Of a DNA stretch of 58,755 nucleotides, positions 9,511-17,409 are shown one piece after another. This DNA comes from Flavobacterium cauense R2A-7 (GTDB lineage: Bacteria > Bacteroidota > Bacteroidia > Flavobacteriales > Flavobacteriaceae), in assembly GCF_000498475.1 (NCBI RefSeq), contig NZ_AVBI01000015.1:1-58755 (forward strand), written 5' to 3'. Position 1 is the first letter of the stretch, and each line of letters begins with the position of its first letter. Under the pieces are notes generated by a model. It searched no databases, had not been told where the DNA came from, and saw nothing but the letters and a program-made list of their open reading frames with translations. The translations under genes were made by a program, and so were the position numbers.

Positions 9511-10257
9511 TTACTTAGTGTTGTTTTCAATTGCATTGCTCAGATAGGTTAGTAACTTTTCGTAAAATACTGTTTCTTCGTTGTTTTTTAATTTACCGTT
9601 TGCGGAATAAAAGTCGTTTATTTTTCTTTTTTGTTCCGGAAATAGTTTTATAATGTCTTTTTTCGAATTTATTTTAATAAAAGCATCATCTTTTTTAATA
9701 AGGTACTCGTAATTGTCGTCAAATTCATTGTAAACGGATGCGCCTTTTAGTACTTCTCTTTTGTCGCGATGGTGCTTAATGTAAAAAATGAAGTTTTTCC
9801 CAGAGATGCTTTCTTCATAGTAGCCTGTTTTTATAGGGCTTAGAGGGAAAAAAAGGTTGTCTATGTAGATGAATTTTTTATTGTTTATCATAAATGAGCT
9901 AACCCGATCCTGAATCAGGTTGATGCTTATGATGTCTGAATTTTTGGGTTTATAAACTAGTATGTCCTTGTAGATGTCGTATTTAAGGCTGATGTCGTAA
10001 TATTGTTGGTTGTTATAATTGACTTTGCCAATTTCAAAGTTGTCCGAAGGGTAATAGCGGTGCTTGTTATTTAAAATACGAAATTCATTTGTATGCACAG
10101 TTCCGTTATTGATGTCCAGATTTTCAATGCCAAGTGTTTGATCGAAATGTTTTGTGAGAACTTCTTCGGAAGACTGAGCCTGTGCGGTGCTTATGGCTAT
10201 GATTAACAAGCTTGTTAGCAGTAATTTGGAATACAAAGAGGTGTGTTTGGTTTTCAT
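9511..10257 (-). CDS. Exported protein of unknown function, first gene of the TonB/DUF4249 operon
   Basis: A 248-residue protein with a signal peptide (MKTKHTSLYSKLLLTSLLII, ending near AQAQ). The start is placed at 10257 because an upstream in-frame ATG would add a non-signal extension. The mature part is rich in Lys, Asn, Tyr and Ile and looks globular; phrases such as YYDISLKYDIYKDILVYKP and a C-terminal LLTYLSNAIENNTK are visible. It resembles short periplasmic proteins that accompany TonB receptors in Flavobacteriia, but I do not recognise a named domain. It ends 4 bases before the receptor start, so it should be co-transcribed with it. Confidence 0.7.
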   Translation of the reverse strand: MKTKHTSLYSKLLLTSLLIIAISTAQAQSSEEVLTKHFDQTLGIENLDINNGTVHTNEFRILNNKHRYYPSDNFEIGKVNYNNQQYYDISLKYDIYKDILVYKPKNSDIISINLIQDRVSSFMINNKKFIYIDNLFFPLSPIKTGYYEESISGKNFIFYIKHHRDKREVLKGASVYNEFDDNYEYLIKKDDAFIKINSKKDIIKLFPEQKRKINDFYSANGKLKNNEETVFYEKLLTYLSNAIENNTK

Positions 10258-10378
10258 CTGAAATTTATCTAAAAAAAAGAATGGATAATTCTTACGCAAA
10301 TTAGACATAATTTCAATTCAAAAATGTTAAATAGAAATTATTTTAAAGAAAATCTTACTTTTGATGGTGTTTAAACAA

Positions 10379-10410
10379 AAACCCCGCTCCAAATAAATGA
10401 AGCGGGGCTT
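10379..10410 (-). terminator. Terminator after pnp
   Basis: A GC-rich hairpin (CCCCGCT at 10382-10388 pairing with AGCGGGG at 10401-10407) is followed on the minus strand by GTTTTTGTTT. It lies about 30 bases beyond the pnp stop codon. Confidence 0.85.
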
Positions 10411-10435
10411 TCTATGAATTAATTTTTATAAAAAA

Positions 10436-12586
10436 TTAACCTTGTTTTGGAGTGTCTTTTTTCTCCTCACGCGGAGGTCTTGGCAATAAAGCTTTTCTGG
10501 AAACTTTTTCTTTTCTTGTTTTTGGATCCACACCTAAGTATTTTACCATAAACACATCGCCCATTTTAACTACATCGGAAACATTTTCCGTGCGTTCCCA
10601 AGCCAATTCCGATACGTGAAGCAATACTTCGTTTCCTGGTGCTGCGGTATATTCTACTACTGCCCCGAAATCAAGCATTTTGATTACTTTCACTTCGTAG
10701 GATTCGCCCATTACCGGTTTGAAAATGATGGAGTCGATTTTCGCCAATACTGCTGCGATTCCGTCCGGATTCGTTCCAAGAATTTCAACTACACCTTGCT
10801 CATCAACTTCGTTGATTACGATAGTCGTTCCGGTAGCTTTCTGTAATTCCTGAATCACTTTTCCACCAGGACCGATTAAAGCACCAATGAAGTTTCCTGG
10901 AATAGTACGCGTGATGATTTTTGGAGCGTGTTTTTTAACATCTGGTCTTGGAGTAGCAATAGTTTCAGTAATTTTTCCTAAAATATGCAAACGTCCGTCA
11001 CGTGCCTGACCTAAAGCCTGCTCCATGATGTCGTAACGTAAACCGTCGATTTTGATGTCCATTTGACATGCGGTGATTCCGTCCGCAGTACCGGTAACTT
11101 TAAAGTCCATGTCTCCTAAGTGATCTTCATCTCCTAAGATATCCGATAAAACGGCAAATTTTTGTCCGTCTGTGATTAATCCCATCGCAATACCTGAAAC
11201 CGGTTTTGTCATTTGAACTCCGGCATCCATTAATGCCATTGTTCCAGCACAAACCGTTGCCATTGAAGAAGAACCGTTAGATTCCAATACTTCAGAAACA
11301 ATACGGATGGTATAAGGACAGTCAGCAGGAATCATGTTTTTCAAAGCACGTTGTGCTAAGTTTCCGTGACCAACCTCTCTACGGGAAGTTCCTCTTAAAG
11401 GTTTTGCTTCACCAGTGGAGAAAGGAGGGAAGTTGTAATGCAAGTAGAAGCGTTCTTCACCTTGCTCGGATGGAGAGTCAATTTGGTTGGCTTCTCTGGA
11501 AGTTCCTAAAGTAACCGTTGCCAAAGCCTGAGTTTCTCCTCTTGTAAATAAAGAAGATCCGTGTACAGAAGGCAAATAATCGGTTTCACACCAGATTGGT
11601 CTGATTTCCGTAGTTTTTCTTCCGTCCAAACGTACGCCTAATTCAAGGATAACGTTACGAACTGCTTCTTTGTTGGTTTTGTAGAAATATTTCGATACCA
11701 AATCACCGTTTTCTGCTAATTCTTCTTCGGTAAATAAAGATTTTACTACTTCTTTTACTTCAGCGAATTGTGCGGTTCTTTCGTGTTTGGCTGTTCCTTC
11801 TTTAGCGATAGCATAACACATATCGTAAGCAGCAGCTTTAACTTTGGCATAAATGGCTTCGTCTTCTTTTTCACCTTCGTATTCTCTGTAGGCCGGAGAT
11901 CCAACAGCAGCTCTTAAGCGCTCTTGTGCCTGAATCTGAACTTTGATCGCCTCATGTGCAAATTTAATGGCTTCTACCATTTCTGCTTCTGAGATTTCTT
12001 TCATTTCACCTTCTACCATGGCAACAGAATCCATAGAAGCACCAATCATCATGTCGATGTCGGATTTTTCCAATTCTTCTCTGCTAGGGTTGATTACAAA
12101 TTTACCATCAATACGCGCTACACGCACTTCTGAAATTAAATTGTAAAATGGAATGTCGGATACAGCCAATGCTGCAGAGGCAGCTAAACCAGCCAACGCA
12201 TCCGGCATAATGTTTTCGTCATGAGACATTAACTGAATCATCACCTGTGTTTCGGCGTGATAATCATCCGGGAAAAGCGGGCGTAACACACGGTCTACAA
12301 GACGCATGGTTAATACTTCGCTGTCACTTGGACGGGCTTCTCTTTTGAAAAATCCGCCCGGGAAACGACCTGCAGCAGCAAATTTTTCACGATAGTCAAC
12401 TGTTAACGGTAAAAAATCTACGCCTGGATTTGATGTTCTTGCGGACACAGCAGTTGCCAGTAACATGGCGTCGCCCATACGAACAACTACTGAACCGTCA
12501 GCTTGTTTGGCTAATTTTCCTGTTTCGATTGAGATGCTTCTGCCATCTCCTAAATCGATAATTTCCTGAAATACTTTAGGAATCAT
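10436..12586 (-). CDS. pnp: Polyribonucleotide nucleotidyltransferase (PNPase)
   Basis: A 716-residue 3'-5' phosphorolytic exoribonuclease that degrades mRNA to nucleoside diphosphates in the cytoplasm. Two RNase PH domains (about 10-230 and 325-545) flank an all-alpha linker; KH (about 570-630, [19 protein letters not shown]) and S1 (about 635-705, [14 protein letters not shown]) RNA-binding domains follow. Length is normal for the family. The gene lies downstream of rpsO in the same orientation, as in many bacteria, but a terminator sits between them, and the leader holds an unusual CAA-repeat hairpin (12610-12664). A weak promoter-like pair (TTG at 12694-12696 and AAAGTTTG at 12671-12678 on the minus strand) may drive pnp alone. 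Confidence 0.97.
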   Translation of the reverse strand: MIPKVFQEIIDLGDGRSISIETGKLAKQADGSVVVRMGDAMLLATAVSARTSNPGVDFLPLTVDYREKFAAAGRFPGGFFKREARPSDSEVLTMRLVDRVLRPLFPDDYHAETQVMIQLMSHDENIMPDALAGLAASAALAVSDIPFYNLISEVRVARIDGKFVINPSREELEKSDIDMMIGASMDSVAMVEGEMKEISEAEMVEAIKFAHEAIKVQIQAQERLRAAVGSPAYREYEGEKEDEAIYAKVKAAAYDMCYAIAKEGTAKHERTAQFAEVKEVVKSLFTEEELAENGDLVSKYFYKTNKEAVRNVILELGVRLDGRKTTEIRPIWCETDYLPSVHGSSLFTRGETQALATVTLGTSREANQIDSPSEQGEERFYLHYNFPPFSTGEAKPLRGTSRREVGHGNLAQRALKNMIPADCPYTIRIVSEVLESNGSSSMATVCAGTMALMDAGVQMTKPVSGIAMGLITDGQKFAVLSDILGDEDHLGDMDFKVTGTADGITACQMDIKIDGLRYDIMEQALGQARDGRLHILGKITETIATPRPDVKKHAPKIITRTIPGNFIGALIGPGGKVIQELQKATGTTIVINEVDEQGVVEILGTNPDGIAAVLAKIDSIIFKPVMGESYEVKVIKMLDFGAVVEYTAAPGNEVLLHVSELAWERTENVSDVVKMGDVFMVKYLGVDPKTRKEKVSRKALLPRPPREEKKDTPKQG

Positions 12587-12609
12587 AAAAACTTAATTCT
12601 AAAATTAAA

Positions 12610-12664
12610 CAATGGGTGTTAGTTGTGTTGTTGTTGTGTTGTTGTAGTTGTCTAATACCCAATG
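12610..12664 (-). promoter_or_regulatory. pnp leader hairpin with CAA-repeat loop
   Basis: TGGGTGTTAG (12613-12622) and CTAATACCCA (12652-12661) can pair over 10 bp with one mismatch. The loop of about 29 bases is, on the pnp-sense strand, almost only A and C, made of CAA and CACAA units. It lies about 25 bases before the pnp start codon. PNPase levels are autoregulated through leader hairpins in enterobacteria; a similar role here is only an inference. Confidence 0.4.
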
Positions 12665-12694
12665 AAAAACCAAACTTTTTTCTGTTAAATATAC

Positions 12695-12725
12695 AAAACA
12701 AAAAGAGGCGCGCGAGCACCTCTTC
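12695..12725 (-). terminator. Terminator after rpsO
   Basis: AGAGGCGC (12704-12711) pairs with GCACCTCT (12716-12723), apart from one mismatch, around a GCGA loop, with a T-rich tail on the minus strand. It lies directly after the rpsO stop codon. Confidence 0.7.
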
Positions 12726-12731
12726 TTCTGA

Positions 12732-13001
12732 TTATTTTCTGATGTTTAATTCTTTGATAATCGCACGATATCTGTTGATATCTTTTTTCTTTAAGTAGTC
12801 AAGAAGACTTCTTCTTTTACCTACCAATAAAACTAATGAGCGCTCTGTGTTGTAATCGTGACGATTTTTTTTCAAGTGCTCAGTCAAGTGAGAAATTCTG
12901 AATGTGAATAACGCGATTTGACCTTCTGCAGAACCAGTGTTGGCAGCTGCACCTCCGTGTTTAGCGAAGATTTCTGATTTAACTTCTTTAGTTAAGTACA
13001 T
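12732..13001 (-). CDS. rpsO: 30S ribosomal protein S15
   Basis: An 89-residue ribosomal protein that binds 16S rRNA and helps assemble the central domain of the small subunit. The sequence has the family hallmarks: GSAEGQIALFTFRISHLTEHL, then HLKKNRHDYNTERSLVLLVGKR and a C-terminal LDYLKKKDINRYRAII. Length equals the usual 88-89 residues. It has its own promoter upstream (13061-13089) and terminator downstream, so it is likely transcribed alone. S15 represses its own translation in several bacteria; no obvious operator was recognised here. Confidence 0.98.
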   Translation of the reverse strand: MYLTKEVKSEIFAKHGGAAANTGSAEGQIALFTFRISHLTEHLKKNRHDYNTERSLVLLVGKRRSLLDYLKKKDINRYRAIIKELNIRK

Positions 13002-13060
13002 GCTAATATCCTTTAAATGATTATTATGTAGCGCAATAGGTTTGTCCTAAAACGTGGTGC

Positions 13061-13089
13061 AAAGGTAAATTTTATTTTTGAATTGACAA
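13061..13089 (-). promoter_or_regulatory. Promoter of rpsO
   Basis: On the minus strand TTG (13087-13089) is followed after 18 bases by a perfect TAnnTTTG box, TACCTTTG (13061-13068). Both the sequence and the spacing fit the Flavobacterium housekeeping consensus. The start codon is about 60 bases downstream. Confidence 0.7.
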
Positions 13090-13107
13090 ATAAAACGTCA
13101 AAGTTGC

Positions 13108-13563
13108 CTAAAAAAGTTTTGCAATTTCTTGGTTTACAAACTCCAAGAAGCGTTCGTCGGCTTCGGTGAACGGATCCGGAACATGACTGTCGATGTCAAT
13201 TTGTCCAATGTTTACGCCATTAACAAAAAGCGGCACCACGATTTCCGATTTCACGGTAAAGCTGCAGGCTATGTAATTGTCCTGAGCGCTCACGTCTGGC
13301 ACTACAAAGTTTTCATTGGAAACCGCTACTTGTCCGCAAATGCCTTTTCCAAACGGAATTACGGTATGATCGGTTTCTGCGCCCACATAAGGTCCGAGAT
13401 GCAAGGTTTGGGTATCATGATTGGCGAAATAAAATCCCACCCAGTCGTAATAACTGATGGTGTCACTTAAGAGCTGGCAAACGTTTTTTAATTTTTCATC
13501 GCGGGTAAAATTGTTTTGCGACAGTATTTCGATAACTTTTGGTTGTAATTCCTGAAATGTCAT
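13108..13563 (-). CDS. GAF-domain protein, free methionine-R-sulfoxide reductase-like
   Basis: A 151-residue single GAF-domain protein resembling free-methionine-(R)-sulfoxide reductase (fRMsr/MsrC, the E. coli YebR family), which repairs oxidised free methionine in the cytoplasm. The sequences VGFYFAN, IPFGKGICGQVAV, NYIACSFTVKSEIVVPL and IGQIDIDSHVPDPF follow the family. Of the three cysteines important in the enzyme, the GICG cysteine (C76) and the IAC cysteine (C100, the catalytic position) are present. The first is absent: the usual ACVRIPFG is here DHTVIPFG. The reductase may therefore use a reduced disulphide relay. A -7 box (CAAAAGTA on the plus strand, 13580-13587) lies just upstream. 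Confidence 0.85.
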   Translation of the reverse strand: MTFQELQPKVIEILSQNNFTRDEKLKNVCQLLSDTISYYDWVGFYFANHDTQTLHLGPYVGAETDHTVIPFGKGICGQVAVSNENFVVPDVSAQDNYIACSFTVKSEIVVPLFVNGVNIGQIDIDSHVPDPFTEADERFLEFVNQEIAKLF

Positions 13564-13579
13564 GTTTTTTAGTTTTATG

Positions 13580-13587
13580 CAAAAGTA
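13580..13587 (-). promoter_or_regulatory. -7 box for the GAF-domain gene
   Basis: The minus strand reads TACTTTTG, a perfect TAnnTTTG match 17 bases before the ATG. No TTG was found at the right distance, so only the -7 element is supported. It is divergent from and close to the xrtF -7 box. Confidence 0.4.
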
Positions 13588-13612
13588 TTTAATCGCACTC
13601 TTTTTATTTTTA

Positions 13613-13620
13613 TATTTTTG
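13613..13620 (+). promoter_or_regulatory. -7 box for xrtF
   Basis: TATTTTTG matches TAnnTTTG and lies 15 bases before the GTG start of xrtF. The surroundings are so T-rich that chance occurrence cannot be excluded. Confidence 0.35.
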
Positions 13621-13634
13621 TTAAAATCAATCGT

Positions 13635-14192
13635 GTGAAAAACCTCTTTTTGCAATACAAGCCTTTTTTTCTTTTCCTGATAAAGTTTTTTGTGCTTTAT
13701 GTGGTGCTGACGGTCGGCTACAAATTGTATCTCAATCAGTTTGATACTACCGGATTTGAAGTCGACTGCTTTACGCAAATGGTGGCTGAACAATCCGAAA
13801 CAGTTTTGGTTTTTTTAGGGAAAGAGGCCAAAACGGAACCCAATGCTTTTGAACCTTGTGTGAATTTAATTTATAACGGGAAATTTGTAGCCAGAATAAT
13901 TGAAGGTTGTAATGCACTAAGTGTCATGATACTTTTCGCTGCTTTTGTTTTTGCGTTTTCAGGGAAATGGCTCAAAACATTTTCATACATTCTGTTGGGC
14001 TGTGTGCTTATTCATGTATTAAACGTGCTTCGGATTGCTTTTTTGGCAATGGCGCTTTACAGTTATCCGGACTATGAACACATTTTGCACGGTGTGATTT
14101 TTCCGTTGTTCATTTATGCGGTGGTTTTTATTTTGTGGGTTTTGTGGGTTCAAAAATTTTCAGGCTATGCTGCAGATACTCCTAAGAAATAA
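13635..14192 (+). CDS. xrtF: Exosortase family protein XrtF
   Basis: A 185-residue integral membrane protein of the exosortase/archaeosortase superfamily, which is thought to cleave a C-terminal sorting signal of exported substrates. The catalytic triad is visible: Cys92 in IIEGCNALS, Arg133 in LNVLRIAF, and His152 in HILHGVIFP. Transmembrane segments occur near residues 10-30, 95-110, 115-142 and 155-172. The start is a GTG. The F-type exosortase is characteristic of Flavobacteriia and is followed by its dedicated partner, overlapping by 26 bases. Substrate proteins are not evident in this window. Confidence 0.93.
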   Translation: MKNLFLQYKPFFLFLIKFFVLYVVLTVGYKLYLNQFDTTGFEVDCFTQMVAEQSETVLVFLGKEAKTEPNAFEPCVNLIYNGKFVARIIEGCNALSVMILFAAFVFAFSGKWLKTFSYILLGCVLIHVLNVLRIAFLAMALYSYPDYEHILHGVIFPLFIYAVVFILWVLWVQKFSGYAADTPKK

Positions 14193-14610
14193 AAAGAAAG
14201 TAGTTTCGGTTGTCCTGTTGGTGCTTCTTTTAGCGCTGATTCGTTTGTTTGAAAAGCAGTTATTTTACGATCCGTTTCTCGATTTTTTTAAAGGCGAATT
14301 TCAGATTGCCCAATTGCCGGAATACAAATCGGTACCGCTTTTCTTCGGATTGGTGTTTCGTTATTTTTTGAATTCGGTTATTTCCATAGCTGTTATTTAT
14401 GTAGTTTTTAAAGATCTTCTGCTGACAAAATTCACTTCAGCTTTATATCTTATTTTCTTTCTGGTGCTGATTGGACTTTTTTTCGGAATCCTCAAGTTTT
14501 CAGGCCAACCCGATTATATGTTACTGTTTTATGTGCGCCGATTCCTGATTCAGCCACTATTCTTAGTATTATTTCTGCCGGCATTCTATTATCAGAAAAA
14601 AAACAAGTAA
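14167..14610 (+). CDS. Exosortase F-associated membrane protein
   Basis: A 147-residue protein with about four transmembrane segments, starting MLQILLRNKKKVVSVVLLVLL. I chose the ATG at 14167 because the upstream in-frame ATG lies inside xrtF and gives a non-membrane extension. The visible signature includes YDPFLDFFKGEFQ after the first helix, then RYFLNSVISIAVIYVVFKD and a final YVRRFLIQPLFLVLFLPAFY. It matches the small protein encoded next to XrtF in Flavobacteriia. It overlaps xrtF, so translation is likely coupled. Its role is unknown; being always paired with XrtF suggests a subunit or accessory factor. Confidence 0.88.
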   Translation: MLQILLRNKKKVVSVVLLVLLLALIRLFEKQLFYDPFLDFFKGEFQIAQLPEYKSVPLFFGLVFRYFLNSVISIAVIYVVFKDLLLTKFTSALYLIFFLVLIGLFFGILKFSGQPDYMLLFYVRRFLIQPLFLVLFLPAFYYQKKNK

Positions 14611-14655
14611 GAAATTTTCGTACCTTTAAACAATTGAAGTTTAAAAGGTGTACTC

Positions 14656-15480
14656 ATGAAAGTGGTAAAACAATCCGGGGAAATTGTCTATTTCGATCGG
14701 GAAAAACTGAAACATTCCTTGCAGCATTCCGGAGCCAAAAAAGAAAAAGTCGATGAAATCCTCGAATTCATAGAAGGCGAAATTTACGAAGGGATGCCTA
14801 CCCGTAAAATTTACAAGCTGGCTTTTCAGATGCTGAAAAAATCATCCAAAGCGCATGCTGCCCGTTATAACTTAAAATCCGCCATACAATCGCTCGGTCC
14901 CGCCGGCTTTTTCTTTGAAGAATACATTGCCATGCTTTTCGCTGCCGACGGCTATGAAACCAAAGCCAATATTTTTCTTGACGGAAGTTGCGTTTCCCAC
15001 GAATTAGATGTACTTATTAAAAAGGATGAGCAGGTTACCATGATAGAATGCAAATTCCATTCGAACAGTGATGTGAAATCGGATGTGAAAATTCCTATGT
15101 ACATTTTGTCCCGATTTAATGATTTGAAGAACAACCGTTACATGATTTTTGATAAAAACGATCAGATTTCTGCCTGTATCGTGATTACGAATAACCGTTT
15201 TACTTCCGAAGCATTACAATTCGGAACCTGCTCGGGATTGAAAATGCTGAGTTGGGATTATCCGCCAAAAGAAAGCCTTAAAAATAGGGTTGATGAGAAA
15301 GGAATGTATCCGATAACGTGTCTGACTACGCTTTCGCAGTCGGAAAAAGACATGTTACTGGCGCAAAAAATTCTTTTAGCCAAAGACCTGATACACGATA
15401 TTGAACTTTTAAATCATATCGGGATTAACCGCAATCGCTTTAAAAATATCATTCGGGAAGCTTCCGATTTGTGTGCCTAA
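14656..15480 (+). CDS. ATP-cone plus restriction-endonuclease-fold protein
   Basis: A 274-residue cytoplasmic protein. Residues about 1-85 form an ATP-cone domain (VKQSGEIVYFDREKLKHSL, as in NrdR and ribonucleotide reductases), a regulatory nucleotide-binding unit. Residues about 86-200 form a Mrr/PD-(D/E)xK-type nuclease domain, with D118 in HELDVLI and E131/K133 in MIECKFH, the expected metal-binding and catalytic residues. The C-terminal part (about 235-274) ends in a helical segment that could bind DNA. The fusion suggests nucleotide-controlled nuclease activity; the substrate is unknown. It is 19 bases upstream of the beta-CASP hydrolase, probably in one transcript. Confidence 0.82.
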   Translation: MKVVKQSGEIVYFDREKLKHSLQHSGAKKEKVDEILEFIEGEIYEGMPTRKIYKLAFQMLKKSSKAHAARYNLKSAIQSLGPAGFFFEEYIAMLFAADGYETKANIFLDGSCVSHELDVLIKKDEQVTMIECKFHSNSDVKSDVKIPMYILSRFNDLKNNRYMIFDKNDQISACIVITNNRFTSEALQFGTCSGLKMLSWDYPPKESLKNRVDEKGMYPITCLTTLSQSEKDMLLAQKILLAKDLIHDIELLNHIGINRNRFKNIIREASDLCA

Positions 15481-15499
15481 CATTTAAAACCATCTGAAA

Positions 15500-16858
15500 A
15501 TGAAAATACAGTTTTTAGGAGCCGCCGGAACCGTAACCGGTTCAAAAACATTAATCGAATCCAATGGCATCCGCATTTTAGTGGATTGCGGCTTGTTTCA
15601 GGGCGGAAAAGAAACCCGTCAGCGCAATTGGGAACCGCTCTCGGTGTTGCCGTCGAGTATCGATTTTGTATTGCTTACACACGGTCATTTGGATCATTGC
15701 GGTTGGCTTCCGTTGTTAATCAAGCAGGGTTTTGAAGGGAAAATTTATTGCACCAGTCCGACCAAAGCGATTACCCGGCTAATTCTTATGGACAGTGCCA
15801 AAATTCAGGAAGAAGAAGCCGAAAAAGCCAACAAGGAACATTATTCCAAGCACATTCCTGCCGAACCTCTGTACACGGTCGAAGAAGCCGAGAAAGTGCT
15901 GCCGTTTTTCAGAGTCATCAAACCGGAAGAAACTTTTGATTTGGATGCCGAAATTTCCGCACGCTATTTTACCGCCGGTCATATTTTGGGTGCCTGTTCC
16001 ATCGAGTTGACGCTTGAAGGGAAAAAATTAGTGTTTTCAGGCGATATTGGCCGCGATAATGATGATTTGATGTTTCCTCCGATTAAACCGAAAACAGGCG
16101 ATTATGTTTTTCTGGAAAGTACTTATGGCGACCGGCTCCATCCCGATACCGATGCGAAAGCCGAATTGGAACTGTACATCAATGAAGCTTTTGAAAAAGG
16201 CGGCAATGTTGTGATTCCGAGCTTTGCTGTGGAACGTGCGCAAGCGATCATGTACCTGATCTGGCAACTAAAAAAAGAAGGCAAAATTCCGGATATGCCT
16301 TATATCATCGACACACCAATGGGAATTAAAGTCATCGATATTTTTACCGAAAATCGCGAATGGCACAAATTACGCATTGATGAATGTCAGGAAATGTGCG
16401 CCATTTTTTCGATGATTACCGAATACGAAGAAACTATTGCGGCCATTTACGACGATCAGCCGAAAGTGATTATAGCGGCCAGCGGAATGATTACCGGCGG
16501 GCGCGTTTTGAGTTATCTGGAACGGTACATTGTCCGTCCGGAAACGACTGTGATTATTGTGGGTTTTCAGGCAGAAGGAACGCGCGGAAGAAAACTGCTT
16601 GAAGGGGAGAAGGAAATCAAAATGTATGGGAAATATTATCCGGTGGAAGCCAAAATTGTTGAAATCGAAGGACTTTCGGCGCATGGCGACCAGGATGATT
16701 TGCTCAATTGGTTGTCGGAACTCGAAACCAAACCGCAAACGGTCTTTTTAGTGCATGGCGAAACGGAAGCGTTGGTGACTTTAAAAAGTAAAATAGTAGC
16801 GAAGTACGGGATAAATTGTGAAATTCCGTATCAGGAACAAACCATTGAAATCAATTAA
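15500..16858 (+). CDS. MBL-fold beta-CASP metallo-hydrolase (RNase-like)
   Basis: A 452-residue metallo-beta-lactamase superfamily protein of the beta-CASP group (CPSF73-like), predicted to be a metal-dependent ribonuclease in the cytoplasm. Zinc-binding motif HGHLDHCGWLP is at residues 61-71, the second motif AGHILGACS follows near 157, GDIGRD near 182, and the beta-CASP region ends in SAHGDQDD near 394 and VHGETEA near 418. Length is normal. The preceding ATP-cone nuclease gene is 19 bases upstream. Pairing of two nucleic-acid hydrolases suggests a shared role in RNA or DNA processing or defence, which is an inference. Confidence 0.9.
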   Translation: MKIQFLGAAGTVTGSKTLIESNGIRILVDCGLFQGGKETRQRNWEPLSVLPSSIDFVLLTHGHLDHCGWLPLLIKQGFEGKIYCTSPTKAITRLILMDSAKIQEEEAEKANKEHYSKHIPAEPLYTVEEAEKVLPFFRVIKPEETFDLDAEISARYFTAGHILGACSIELTLEGKKLVFSGDIGRDNDDLMFPPIKPKTGDYVFLESTYGDRLHPDTDAKAELELYINEAFEKGGNVVIPSFAVERAQAIMYLIWQLKKEGKIPDMPYIIDTPMGIKVIDIFTENREWHKLRIDECQEMCAIFSMITEYEETIAAIYDDQPKVIIAASGMITGGRVLSYLERYIVRPETTVIIVGFQAEGTRGRKLLEGEKEIKMYGKYYPVEAKIVEIEGLSAHGDQDDLLNWLSELETKPQTVFLVHGETEALVTLKSKIVAKYGINCEIPYQEQTIEIN

Positions 16859-16873
16859 CAGGGATTTGTATTT

Positions 16874-16900
16874 TTGGTATCAAAAAAATAATTACTTTTG
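16874..16900 (+). promoter_or_regulatory. Promoter of the HYC_CC_PP / TonB / HMA operon
   Basis: TTG (16874-16876) is followed after 16 bases by TACTTTTG (16893-16900), a perfect TAnnTTTG. Spacing is one base short of the usual range. The start codon of the first gene is at 16918. Confidence 0.5.
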
Positions 16901-16917
16901 ACCTGATTTTTAATCCG

Positions 16918-17349
16918 ATGAAAATAAACAAGCACATCAGTTTTCTTTTAGCCCTGCTGATATTGGTTTCCAATGTAGGCTTGGCTTTCAATGTGCATTA
17001 TTGTGGAGGCGAACTGGCCGAAATTTCGCTCGATTATAAAAAATCAGAACCTTGTGTCGAAAAGAAAGTTGAAAAAGAAGCTACTTGTTGCGCTTCTGCA
17101 GACAAACACGATGATTGTTGTTCGAACAGTAAGGTAACACTGAAAAAATCGGCTTCTGATGAAGTTCTGGTAAAAAGTTTTCAACTTGATTTAGGTGTTT
17201 TTACTTTTGTTGAGGAATGGAAACCTTCTTTAATTGCAACAGCGGAAGAAAAAGTAAACAGCAGTGATATACCTTCTTTTTACTGCGACAGTAATGCGCC
17301 GCCGCTCTACAAACTCTATTGCCAATACATTTTCTACGATAAATTTTAA
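16918..17349 (+). CDS. HYC_CC_PP family exported protein (putative metal-related)
   Basis: A 143-residue exported protein with a signal peptide (MKINKHISFLLALLILVSNV). The family signature is visible in order: NVHYCGGELAEIS (HYC), CCASADKHDDCC (CC pairs) and APPLYKLYCQ (PP). These Bacteroidota proteins are usually next to TonB receptors and heavy-metal-associated proteins, as here, so I infer copper or related metal handling in the periplasm or at the outer membrane. The cysteine and histidine residues could bind metal. It has a -7 promoter box upstream and is the first gene of a three-gene cluster. Confidence 0.85.
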   Translation: MKINKHISFLLALLILVSNVGLAFNVHYCGGELAEISLDYKKSEPCVEKKVEKEATCCASADKHDDCCSNSKVTLKKSASDEVLVKSFQLDLGVFTFVEEWKPSLIATAEEKVNSSDIPSFYCDSNAPPLYKLYCQYIFYDKF

Positions 17350-17409
17350 TGTTTTGAAATTTCCGATGCTTTCGGAAGACACTTCTATTCAAACATTAAA
17401 ATAAAAATC

